From positions 5,270,001 through 5,334,000 of the forward strand of contig NZ_CP134400.1 of the NCBI RefSeq assembly GCF_002968285.2: 64,000 nt of DNA. Reading direction: 5' to 3'. The position numbers and the translations under genes are program-made. Under the pieces are notes generated by a model, which searched no databases, had not been told where the DNA came from, and was given only the letters and a program-made list of their open reading frames with translations. This DNA is from Mycobacterium sp. ITM-2016-00318. GTDB lineage: Bacteria > Actinomycetota > Actinomycetes > Mycobacteriales > Mycobacteriaceae. Of the stretch, positions 54,716-62,961 are shown one piece after another; position 1 is the stretch's first letter, and the number at the start of each line of letters is the position of its first letter.

Positions 54716-55134
54716 CGCTTGGCCTTGGCCGTATCGGCGGCCGCCTGCGCCTGCTCCTGTTGCTCTTCCTCCTTGGCGGCCGCCATCGCCGCCCTGCCTT
54801 CGGGACTGGCCTTGGAGTTGCCCGACGCCTTGGCTGAAGCCACCCCCGAGTTGCAGTTCAGGTTCAGCAGCACGGTGTCGGTGACCGGTGCGAAGTCGTC
54901 GCCCTTGATCCACGGCGCCTTCTCCGAACTCGATACGACGCAGTCGTCGTAGTCGACGAGGTCACCGGATCGGGTCGCGATCACGCCGGTCAGGTCCGAG
55001 TCACCGAGTTTCGACATGACATCGGAATACTTCTGCCCCGCATAGTCATCAGCGGCCGCGACACCCGGCGTCGACACGATCGTTGACAACGCGGCCATGG
55101 CGATCAGGCCCGCGCCGATGGTGGTGCTTCTCAA
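54712..55134 (-). CDS. Secreted protein with Ala/Glu-rich tail, 140 aa
   Basis: Signal peptide (RSTTIGAGLIAMAALSTIVS, cleavage near GVAAADD), then a mature domain with DYAGQKYSDVMSKLGDSDLTGVIATRSGD and two Cys (DDCVVSS, NLNCNSG), as in small mycobacterial exported proteins. The last 40 residues (EGRAAMAAAKEEEQQEQAQAA) are helical and charged. I chose TTG 55134 because GAGAGGA lies seven bases upstream and the frame then begins at the signal peptide; longer in-frame options start within Pro/Arg codons. Confidence 0.72.
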   Translation of the reverse strand: MRSTTIGAGLIAMAALSTIVSTPGVAAADDYAGQKYSDVMSKLGDSDLTGVIATRSGDLVDYDDCVVSSSEKAPWIKGDDFAPVTDTVLLNLNCNSGVASAKASGNSKASPEGRAAMAAAKEEEQQEQAQAAADTAKAKR

Positions 55135-55535
55135 TGGTCCATCCTCTCTACGAGTTGGACAAACCGTAGAAATCGGATCTGGCAGGACCCTGGGCTGGGC
55201 CGACACGAATGCTATGAGTCCGCTTCACACCTGCTGTGCGCGCGTAGGTCACCGTCACCGCCAGGTGAAGCGGACGCCAAGCCCGCAGGTAAACCCGACA
55301 GCAGTAACAGGTCGACACCAAAGGTGAAGCCGTCGATCAGTGCGAAGCCCGGAAACGTCGGCGCGACAAGCGATTCGAGGCCCAACGGCAGAGGGGCCAA
55401 CTCCGGGAGCGCTCCATGGAGGCGCGGCGAAAAATGCTGTTCGGCAACATTGATCGCCGGGTTCGCTAGCCGGATAGCACGGTCAATATCCCGATCTGAG
55501 GCGCGTTCAGCAAAATCTCTTGCGATACTGAGCGC
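55135..55535. other. Gene-free stretch
   Basis: 401 bp between the secreted-protein gene and the divergent LuxR-type gene. Frames on either strand lack a family, ribosome site and start. No clear palindrome was seen. It presumably contains two divergent promoters. Confidence 0.45.
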
Positions 55536-58301
55536 GTGCCGAGCCGCGTCGTTAGTCGACCCGACGAGGGCCGAGCGGTTGCGGCATTCCTCGGTGCCGC
55601 GGCGGCGGGGCCCGCCTGCCTGGTCGCCGAAGGCGAGCCGGGCATCGGCAAGACGACCCTGTGCCTCTCGACGATGGAACTCGCCCACGAGCGCGGTTTC
55701 CTTGTGCTGACGGCGCGGCCCGCCGAAGCGGAGTCCGTTCTCGCGTACGCCTCGCTCGCCGACCTGCTTTCGGGCGTCGACCAATCGGTGCTCATCGACT
55801 TGCCGACTCCACAACGACTTGCGATCGATCGCGTTCTGCTGCGGGCCGAAACCGAGGACCTGACCACCGACCAGCGGGCCGTGGGGGCGGGCTTTCTGTC
55901 GGTGCTCGAACTGCTGGCCGAAAACACCCCTGTGCTCGTCGCGATCGACGATCTGCAATGGCTCGATCCGTCGAGCCGGAACGTCATCGCGTTCGCGGCG
56001 CGCAGGCTCTCGGCGAGCGTCGGCGTCTTCGGCACGGTCCGAACCGACCCGGACGACGGCGGCGGCGCGGCGTCCTGGCTGCAGCTGCCGCAACCGGACG
56101 GCGTCCGGCGGATACACCTCAAGCCCTTGAGCCTCGGCGGTTTGAACGCCGTCATCACCCAGCGGCTGGGACGCTCGCTGTCGCGGCCGGCAATCGTTCG
56201 GATACAAGAGGTTTCGGGCGGCAATCCGTTTTATGCGCTCGAGCTGGCCCGCGAGATGGACGGTCACCGAAACGGCGCTGAGCTGCCGTTGCCCATGACG
56301 CTCACCGAGCTGGTCCGGGCCCGGATCGGCAGCCTCGACGAGTCCGCACGCGATGTGCTGCTCGCCATGGCGTGCCACGCCGCCCCGACCGTCGAGCTGG
56401 TGTCACGCGCCACCGGGATCGCCGCCGACGACGTCGCGACACAGTTGGAGGACGTCGAAGGGAAGGGCATCGTCGGGATCGACGGACACCGGTTGCGTTT
56501 CACACATCCCCTGTTGGCCACGGGCTTCTACACCGACGTGACGCCCGCGCGCCGCCGGTCGATGCACCGCAGGCTGGCGGAGATCGTCGACGAGCCGGAG
56601 TTGAAGGCCAGACATCTCGCGATGGCGGCGACCCACGGCGACGAGCTCACGTTGATGTCGCTCGACGAGGCGGCCGACATGGCGCGCAGTCGCGGTGCCC
56701 CCGCCGCCGCGGCCGAGCTGCTCGATCTGGCCATCGGCCTCGGGGGCGGCACCCCTGAGCGCCGCATCCTCTCTGCTGCACATCATTTCGACGCGGGCGA
56801 GCCCGCACGGGCCAGGGTGCTCCTGCAGGACACGATCGAGCGACTCGAGGCAGGACCGCGGCGGGCGGAGGCCTACACCCTGCTCGCCCTCGTGGCGTCG
56901 CTGAACGACAGCTTCGACGAGGCCGCCGATCTTCTCGAGCTGGCGCTCGACGATGTCGCCGACGAGCTCGCCCAGCGGGTCGCCATCCTGGTGTCGCTGT
57001 CCTTCGCGTCGGTCAACGCGGGTCGGATGGAGCTCGCAGTGCAGCACATCGAAGAAGCGGTCGCCAGCGCCACCGAACTCGGCGAGCCGCACGCACTGAG
57101 TCAGGCGCTCGGCATGCGGGTGATGCTGCACTTCATGCGCGGCGACGGCTTCGATACGCACAGCCTCGAGCGCGCGATCAACCTGGAGGACGGGGATGCC
57201 GACGTCTCCTCCCCCTTCAGTCCACGCGTCCAGAACGCATTGCTGCTGGCCTGGACCGGCGAACTGGAACGGGCGTGCCGGGAGATGCAGTCGATTCGCC
57301 GTCGATGCATCGATCGCGGTGAGGAGGGCGAACTTTCGTTCATCGACTTCCACTCGGTGCTCATCGACATCTGGCGCGGCGCGATGGCCGACGCCACCCT
57401 CATCGCGGAGGACACGGTCGAGCGGGCACATCAACTCAACGGTGACCTACCGCTGTCGGTCGCGTTGACGGTGCGCGCCGCCGTCGCCGCCTACGCAGGC
57501 GACGAGCAGTCGGTCCGCCGCGACGTGGCCGAGGCGCTCGCGGCCAGCGAACGGTGCGGATCGCGCAGGCTCGGCGAGTGGCCGGTGACCATGCTCGGAT
57601 TTCTGGAGGTCTCGCTGGGCAACTACGAAGCCGCGCTGACAACTGTTGCGCCCCTCTTGCCGATGCTCGAACTCTTTCCGGATTCGACGGAGGTCATCAA
57701 TGCGTCCTATGTGCCCGACGCCGCCGAGGCGTTGATCCACCTCGGCAGGCTGGCCGAGGCCGAACCGATGGTCGCCATGCTCGAGCGCAACGGCAGGCGG
57801 CTGGACCGGCCGTGGACGAGCGCCGTCGGCGCACGCTGCCGGGGCATGATGCTCGCGGCGGGTGGCGACGTCGACGGCGCCAACCGCGCTGTCCAGCAGG
57901 CGCTCGCCGAACACGACCGGTTGCCCATGCCCTTCGAGCGTGCCCGCACCCAGCTGCTCGCAGGCCAGCTACTGCGGCGACAGCGCCAAAAGGACCAGGC
58001 CGCAACGACTCTGCGAGAAGCGCTGCAGACGTTCGAGGACCTCAACACCCGGCTGTGGTCCGACCGCGCCCGCGCCGAGCTCGCCCGCGCCGATGTCGGA
58101 ACGCGTCGCATGTCCAATCTCAGCCCGTCCGAGCAGCGGGTGGCCGAACTGGCGGCGTCGGGCATGACCAACCGCGATGTCGCCGCCGCGCTGTTCATCA
58201 GCCCGAAGACCGTCGAGTCGAATCTGGCCCGCATCTACCGGAAACTGGGCATCCATTCGCGCGCCGAACTCGGAAGGCACATGGGCCAGCCCGGTCACTG
58301 A
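55536..58301 (+). CDS. LAL-type LuxR-family regulator
   Basis: A 921-residue large ATP-binding LuxR regulator. N-terminal AAA/NACHT-type ATPase: Walker A EGEPGIGKTTL (about 32-42), Walker B VLVAIDDLQWLDP; a long TPR-like helical middle (400-840, with EAADMARSRGAPAAAAELLDLAI); and a C-terminal HTH (about 855-915: LSPSEQRVAELAASGMTNRDVAAALFISPKTVESNLARIYRKLGIHSRAEL in pieces). Such proteins act as ligand- and ATP-dependent activators. GTG 55536 (MPSRVVSRPDEG) is the start. No obvious target operon besides neighbours. Confidence 0.92.
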   Translation: MPSRVVSRPDEGRAVAAFLGAAAAGPACLVAEGEPGIGKTTLCLSTMELAHERGFLVLTARPAEAESVLAYASLADLLSGVDQSVLIDLPTPQRLAIDRVLLRAETEDLTTDQRAVGAGFLSVLELLAENTPVLVAIDDLQWLDPSSRNVIAFAARRLSASVGVFGTVRTDPDDGGGAASWLQLPQPDGVRRIHLKPLSLGGLNAVITQRLGRSLSRPAIVRIQEVSGGNPFYALELAREMDGHRNGAELPLPMTLTELVRARIGSLDESARDVLLAMACHAAPTVELVSRATGIAADDVATQLEDVEGKGIVGIDGHRLRFTHPLLATGFYTDVTPARRRSMHRRLAEIVDEPELKARHLAMAATHGDELTLMSLDEAADMARSRGAPAAAAELLDLAIGLGGGTPERRILSAAHHFDAGEPARARVLLQDTIERLEAGPRRAEAYTLLALVASLNDSFDEAADLLELALDDVADELAQRVAILVSLSFASVNAGRMELAVQHIEEAVASATELGEPHALSQALGMRVMLHFMRGDGFDTHSLERAINLEDGDADVSSPFSPRVQNALLLAWTGELERACREMQSIRRRCIDRGEEGELSFIDFHSVLIDIWRGAMADATLIAEDTVERAHQLNGDLPLSVALTVRAAVAAYAGDEQSVRRDVAEALAASERCGSRRLGEWPVTMLGFLEVSLGNYEAALTTVAPLLPMLELFPDSTEVINASYVPDAAEALIHLGRLAEAEPMVAMLERNGRRLDRPWTSAVGARCRGMMLAAGGDVDGANRAVQQALAEHDRLPMPFERARTQLLAGQLLRRQRQKDQAATTLREALQTFEDLNTRLWSDRARAELARADVGTRRMSNLSPSEQRVAELAASGMTNRDVAAALFISPKTVESNLARIYRKLGIHSRAELGRHMGQPGH

Positions 58302-58309
58302 GGCTGCGG

Positions 58310-59386
58310 TCAGGGGTTGCGCACGCAGTCGTAGGTGAGCGGGACCTCCTCGCCGAGCTCGACCACCTCGAACTGGTCCACACCGATGTCGCTGAACGAT
58401 TGCGCCTCGATACCGAGGTCAGACCATTTGGCCGAGTTGTTGCGGTCGTCGGCGAATGTCAATGCGATGTCGCCGCCGTCGGCCAACAGCATGCCGTGCT
58501 TCTTGAGCGCCGTCAGGATGACCTTCTCGGAATCGGAGTAGGTCGACTCGTCGAAATCGGGCTTCAGCCGGAGCCGCACCCCGTAGGGCGGGGCGTCGGC
58601 CTCGGTGCTCTCGGGCCCGCCCGCGTGGGTCGCCGGGTGCACGTAGACGTCTGCCTTCATCCGGTCATTCGGAAGTATGAAGCGCAGCGCGTGATTCACT
58701 GTCCCGGAGGCGACTTCGTCGGCCGTTGGCGTCATGGCGGCGATCGGGAAGCCCGCGGCGTCGGCGCTGGTGCACTGGTCCCCTCGCAGATTCTCGGGGT
58801 ACGTCTTGGTCAGATCCCAGATGAACATCGCCTGCGTGGTCATGGCGTCGCCGTCTTTGTTGGCCTGATACAGCTCATAGAGCTTCTGCTCGTCTCTATC
58901 CGCCACCAGCAGATGACAGTCGCCCTGCCCATCGGTATTTCCCGATATGTCACAGGAAAGATCCTGCGACCCTTCGATGTTCGCATCCTCGGGCACCGGC
59001 ATCTGGGTCGGAACGCTGTCGCAGTCCGGGCCGCCACCGCAGTAGTCCTCGATCCCCACCACGTCCATTCGGGGAGTGTTGCTGTCGGCGTTGAAGATCG
59101 AGATAGAGAAGTCGGTCTGGAGCACATTGTCGTTTCCCCAGCCACCCAATTGGGTCAGTGTCTGCAGGATCGCGTCGCTGCGCTCGGATTTCCCGGACCC
59201 GGACACGTCGGCCGTCCACGGCTGGGCGGAACCGGCGAAACCGCCGCCTGCTGCCGGGGAACTGCTCGCAGTCCCGGTCTGCGGTGCGGCCGCGGTCGAG
59301 CTCGGGCCGGGGCTCGAAACGGTGTGGGACCCACATCCGATACACGTCGCAGCGATGACACCGAGCACGGCGAAAGTCGACCTCAT
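58310..59386 (-). CDS. Lipoprotein of unknown function, 358 aa
   Basis: An exported lipoprotein: lipobox TCIGC (Cys 18), Ser/Ala/Thr-rich linker, then a Cys-bearing domain with EDYCGGGPDCDS, DLSCDISGNTDGQGDCHLL, RGDQCTSADAAGFPIAA and RFILPNDRMKADVYVHPATHAGG. Multiple Cys suggest disulfides. The RFILPN...VYVHPATH motif is one I have seen in secreted proteins of other bacteria, without known function. No enzyme family assigned. Confidence 0.72.
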   Translation of the reverse strand: MRSTFAVLGVIAATCIGCGSHTVSSPGPSSTAAAPQTGTASSSPAAGGGFAGSAQPWTADVSGSGKSERSDAILQTLTQLGGWGNDNVLQTDFSISIFNADSNTPRMDVVGIEDYCGGGPDCDSVPTQMPVPEDANIEGSQDLSCDISGNTDGQGDCHLLVADRDEQKLYELYQANKDGDAMTTQAMFIWDLTKTYPENLRGDQCTSADAAGFPIAAMTPTADEVASGTVNHALRFILPNDRMKADVYVHPATHAGGPESTEADAPPYGVRLRLKPDFDESTYSDSEKVILTALKKHGMLLADGGDIALTFADDRNNSAKWSDLGIEAQSFSDIGVDQFEVVELGEEVPLTYDCVRNP

Positions 59387-59484
59387 GTCTGCTCAACGCC
59401 CTTTCTGACAGTCGGCTGTCAGCAGACGCTATCGCGGCAGGCATTTGCTGGGATATCGGGTGTTTCCCTACGGTTGGCGGCCGG

Positions 59485-60687
59485 TCACGGCAGTACGACT
59501 CGAAGCCGTTCCCATCCCCGCACGGTCGACGTCGGTGCTGGCACCGCGGTGTCGTAGTCGATCCCCCATTCGGGCCACCTGTTGAGCAGCTCATCTAGCG
59601 CGACGCGGCCCTCGAGCCGGGCGAGGTTGGCGCCGAGGCAGTAGTGCACGCCCTTGCCGAAGGTGAGATGGCTGATGTTGTCGCGGTGGATGTTGTAGCG
59701 ATCCGGGTCGGTGTAGCGCCGCGGATCGCGGTTGGCCGCACCGAACAGCAGGAGGACGGCGCTGCCCGCCGGCACCGTTGTGCCGTACATCTCGAAGTCC
59801 TTGAGTGTGTAGCGCGCTACGTGGGGACCGGTCGGCTCGAAACGCAGGGTCTCGTCGACCGCACGGGTCAGCAGCGAGCGGTCGGAGTGGATCTCGCGCC
59901 GCTGCTCCGGGTGCTCGGCCAGCACCTTGGCCAGCCACCCGATCAGACGGCCGGTGGTCTCGTTGCCCGCGCCCGCGACCACCTGGACGTAGTGCAGGAT
60001 CTCCTTGCGGTGCAGCTTGCGGGTGACACCGTTCTCGTCGGTGAACTCCATGTTGAGCAGCACCGTCATCAGATCATCCGACGGGTTCTTCGAGCGCCAC
60101 TCGACGTAATCGGCGTAGATGGCGCCGTCGGCGATCTTGTCGGCGTTGGCGACCTTCATCGGGGCACCGGGCCGGGTGCGCAGGCTGGCGTCGTTGGCGT
60201 CGCGCACTGCGACCTGGTCGGACTCCGGAATGCCGAGCAGCATGCCGATCACCCGCATCGGCATCATCGAAGCCAGCTCGGCGACGATATCGAAACCGTC
60301 CGAACCCACATGCGGATCAAGGCAATTGACGCAGAACTGGCGAATCTGGTCCTCGATTTCGGCCATCCTGCGCGGGGTGAACACCCGGCTCATCAGACCG
60401 CGCAGCATCGTGTGCACCGGGGGGTCCTCGAACATCATCACGCCCTTGGGCATGTCGAATTCGGAGTTGACCAGTTCGAGGATGTCGCTGCGGGAGTTCG
60501 AGAACGTCTCCCAGTCCGTGACCGCGGACTCGACGTCGCTGTGCCGGGAGATCGCCCAGAAGCGGTACCGCTCGTTGTAGTAGATGGGGGCGTCCTCACG
60601 CAGGCGCGCGTAGGTCGGCCACGGGTTGGCCGCGATGTCGAGGTCGTACGGGTCGTAGTAAACGGCGGCGTCCTCGGAAATCGTCAT
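59485..60687 (-). CDS. Cytochrome P450
   Basis: A 400-residue P450. Heme loop FGKGVHYCLGANLARLE, I-helix VAGAGNETTGRLIG (Asn replaces the usual Asp/Glu before Thr: G-N-E-T-T), K-helix ExxR (ETLR). It fits the actinobacterial soluble P450 class (CYP189/188/142 neighbourhood), with lipid or sterol-type substrates in some relatives. It follows the SDR gene after 7 bp, so both are co-transcribed and probably act in sequence on one substrate. Confidence 0.92.
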   Translation of the reverse strand: MTISEDAAVYYDPYDLDIAANPWPTYARLREDAPIYYNERYRFWAISRHSDVESAVTDWETFSNSRSDILELVNSEFDMPKGVMMFEDPPVHTMLRGLMSRVFTPRRMAEIEDQIRQFCVNCLDPHVGSDGFDIVAELASMMPMRVIGMLLGIPESDQVAVRDANDASLRTRPGAPMKVANADKIADGAIYADYVEWRSKNPSDDLMTVLLNMEFTDENGVTRKLHRKEILHYVQVVAGAGNETTGRLIGWLAKVLAEHPEQRREIHSDRSLLTRAVDETLRFEPTGPHVARYTLKDFEMYGTTVPAGSAVLLLFGAANRDPRRYTDPDRYNIHRDNISHLTFGKGVHYCLGANLARLEGRVALDELLNRWPEWGIDYDTAVPAPTSTVRGWERLRVVLP

Positions 60688-60694
60688 GGCTTCT

Positions 60695-61531
60695 CTACTT
60701 CAGGAGGCTGCCTGCGTCCACCGGCAGAGTGACGCCGGTGATGTAGCGCGCTTCGTCGGAGGCCAGGAACAGCACCGCGTTGCTGATGTCGACCGGCTCA
60801 ACCCACGGGATCGGAAGGAAGTGGAAGGACTGGCAGATGGGCGCGAGGTCGTCGGGCCCCGGGTTCTCCAGGTCGGGACGGAACAGCCGGTAGGTCTGCT
60901 TGTTCATCAACAGAGGCGTGCAGACGTGGGTGGGGTGGACGGTGTTGACGCGAATCGACTGGTGACCCAGCTCGACGGCGAATGTGCGCATCAGCCCGAC
61001 GACGCCGTGCTTGGCGGCGATGTAGTGGCCGACCTGCGGATAGGCCTTGGTGCCGCCGACCGAGCTGGTGATGATGATCGATCCGCCGCGGCCACCCGCC
61101 TGCAGGTGCGGCACCGCGGCCTTGACCGTCTTCCACACACCACCGAGGTTGACGTCGATGGTCTCGTCGAAGATGTCCTCGCGCATCTTGTGCAGCTTCA
61201 CGCCGGTGGTGCCGATGCCCGCGTTGGCCACCACGATGTCGAGCCCGCCCAAAGTTTCGACGCCACTGTCGACGGCAGCCTTCAGCGCCTCGAAGTCGCG
61301 CACGTCGACCTCTTCGGTGACGATGCGCCTGCCGAGGTTCTTCACCATGTCGGCGGTTTCGGCGAGGTCCTCGGGGGTTGCGGCCGGTGCGGTCGAATCG
61401 TCGAACCCGCGGCAGATGTCGACCGCGATGATGTCGGCGCCCTCTTCTGCCAGCCGCACCGCGTGGCTGCGGCCCTGGCCGCGCGCGGCGCCGGTGATGA
61501 ACGCGACCTTGCCTTCTACCCGTCCGGCCAT
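60695..61531 (-). CDS. Mycofactocin-type SDR oxidoreductase
   Basis: A 278-residue short-chain dehydrogenase. KVAFITGAARGQGRSHAVRL followed by AEEGADIIAVDIC is the signature of the mycofactocin-coupled SDR subgroup (TIGR03971-like), which keep NAD tightly bound and pass electrons to mycofactocin. Active-site SSVGG and Y-x3-K (GHYIAAKHG) are present, along with an insertion at 40-55 typical of the group. ATG 61531 is the start. The P450 gene follows 7 bp downstream; the divergent TetR is 96 bp upstream with a perfect operator between. Confidence 0.9.
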   Translation of the reverse strand: MAGRVEGKVAFITGAARGQGRSHAVRLAEEGADIIAVDICRGFDDSTAPAATPEDLAETADMVKNLGRRIVTEEVDVRDFEALKAAVDSGVETLGGLDIVVANAGIGTTGVKLHKMREDIFDETIDVNLGGVWKTVKAAVPHLQAGGRGGSIIITSSVGGTKAYPQVGHYIAAKHGVVGLMRTFAVELGHQSIRVNTVHPTHVCTPLLMNKQTYRLFRPDLENPGPDDLAPICQSFHFLPIPWVEPVDISNAVLFLASDEARYITGVTLPVDAGSLLK

Positions 61532-61555
61532 TGCACCTCGATGTGAGTGAGCACT

Positions 61556-61575
61556 TGTTGGGCGATTGCCCAACA
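61556..61575. promoter_or_regulatory. Perfect 20-bp inverted repeat, putative TetR operator
   Basis: TGTTGGGC-GATT-GCCCAACA, 8-bp arms, 4-bp spacer, between the SDR/P450 operon and the TetR gene. Confidence 0.8.
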
Positions 61576-61627
61576 TTTATGCTGACGCCATGTCTAGCAG
61601 TCGACGCGCCGCGCGGTCAAGGCCCAG

Positions 61628-62209
61628 ATGACGGCGCCGAAGCCAGCTGTCCGCGACTCCGTGACGCGTCGCGCTCTGATTCAAGCGACTGCCCAAGTAA
61701 TGCTCGAAGAGGGTTACGCCGCCGCATCATCGCGGCGGGTCGCCGCCAAGGCTGGGGTCAAACCCGCACTCGTGCACTACTACTTCCCGAGCATGGACGA
61801 CCTTTTCCTCGCCGTGCTGCGGGAAGGCGCCGAGATTAACCTGACCCGCCAGCGTGAGGCGCTGGCCGAAGACCGGCCTCTGCATGCGCTGTGGCAGCTC
61901 AACAACGCGCACGGGGCACGGCTGCTGATGGAGTTCATGGCGCTGGCCAACCACCGCAAGGAGATCCGCAGCGAGATCATCAACTACGCCGCGCGCTACG
62001 GCGCGCTCGAGGAAAGTGCGGTGACCCTGGCGATGCGCGCACACGGCGTCGACACGGCCGAGTTCCCGCCGGTGGTGATGTCGATGATCGTCACAAGCCT
62101 GGCCAGGATCCTGGTGCTGGAACGAAGCCTCGGCATCACCCGTGGACACACCGAGGCGACGGACTTCATCGAGCGACTGCTGGCCAGATACGAGATGCCG
62201 TCGACTTAG
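61628..62209 (+). CDS. TetR-family regulator of the SDR/P450 operon
   Basis: A 193-residue TetR with HTH AAASSRRVAAKAGVKPALVHYYFPSMDDLFLAVL (about 30-62) and a helical ligand domain. ATG 61628 is the start. Divergent arrangement with the SDR/P450 operon and the perfect 20-bp palindrome in between support direct repression; the inducer is likely the pathway substrate. Confidence 0.88.
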   Translation: MTAPKPAVRDSVTRRALIQATAQVMLEEGYAAASSRRVAAKAGVKPALVHYYFPSMDDLFLAVLREGAEINLTRQREALAEDRPLHALWQLNNAHGARLLMEFMALANHRKEIRSEIINYAARYGALEESAVTLAMRAHGVDTAEFPPVVMSMIVTSLARILVLERSLGITRGHTEATDFIERLLARYEMPST

Positions 62210-62484
62210 CAGGCGCCCTCCATAACGATTCGATCACCGTCGATATCACGATCAATTAAGCGCGACCGCACAAATATGAGAAACGCTTATGCAATGGCGG
62301 CGATTCTGGCTGCGGACTTAATGGTTTCGGCAATATTGAGGTAGAGATCACGTCCCGCGGAGGTAACGCTTCACACGTTCGCCACCAGCGATAAGTTCGC
62401 CACGTTTGACCACTTTCGGCTTGGGCTACCTTTGATCCGGGCGGGGAAAAACGAACGATTCGCGATCTGAAGGAACAATTGATT

Positions 62485-62886
62485 ATGAATTCCAGTGGTA
62501 TCACTGCGCGCCGGAAAGTGACCGGTGCAATCGTCGGCTCGCTGCTCGGCGGAGTCGCCGCGGCGACCATCGCCGCGCCGTCTGCCGTGGCTGCACCGCA
62601 GGGATGCAGTGCAGCCGATGTGGCCGGGACCGCCGGCTCGACGCTCGCAGCGGCGCGTGGTTACCTGAACGACCACCCGAGCGCCAACCAGGTCGTGACG
62701 GCTGCGTTCAACCAGCCGCGCGGCCAGGCGGAGACCGACCTGCGTAACTATTTCACCGCCAACCCCGGTGAGTATTACGACCTGAAGGGCATCCTTAGCC
62801 CAATCGGCGACAAGCAGCGTCAGTGCAACGTGTCGGTGCTGCCTGCCGATCTGCAGTCGGCCTACGACACCTTCATGGCGGGCTAG
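62485..62886 (+). CDS. Hemophore-related secreted protein
   Basis: A 133-residue exported protein: signal peptide (RRKVTGAIVGSLLGGVAAAT, cleavage near SAVAAPQG), then a small helical domain with QGCSAADVAGTAGSTLAAARGYLNDHPSANQVVTAA in pieces and QCNVSVLPADLQSAYDTFMAG. The two Cys and helical pattern fit the mycobacterial hemophore-like family (Rv0203 relatives, heme binding). AAGGA precedes ATG 62485 by ten bases. The 275 bp upstream hold no other gene and are AT-richer than average. Confidence 0.85.
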   Translation: MNSSGITARRKVTGAIVGSLLGGVAAATIAAPSAVAAPQGCSAADVAGTAGSTLAAARGYLNDHPSANQVVTAAFNQPRGQAETDLRNYFTANPGEYYDLKGILSPIGDKQRQCNVSVLPADLQSAYDTFMAG

Positions 62887-62906
62887 TAGTTCGTTCGAAT
62901 ACGAGG

Positions 62907-62942
62907 AACCCGCCGCTGCAGCCTCGCTGTGGCGGCGGGTTT
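62907..62942. terminator. Bidirectional hairpin terminator
   Basis: AACCCGCCGC pairs with GCGGCGGGTT (10-bp stem, 16-nt loop) between the convergent hemophore-related and GH65 genes, followed by TTCTC on the plus strand. Confidence 0.72.
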
Positions 62943-62961
62943 CTCGCCATCCACCGCGGTG

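Noticed and set aside
55212..56378. Minus-strand frame overlapping the LuxR gene start
   Set aside because: Opposite-strand shadow of high-GC coding sequence, no ribosome site or family.
62210..62484. IdeR/iron box before the hemophore-related gene
   Set aside because: TTGGGCTACC resembles half of the iron box, but the second half is out of register.
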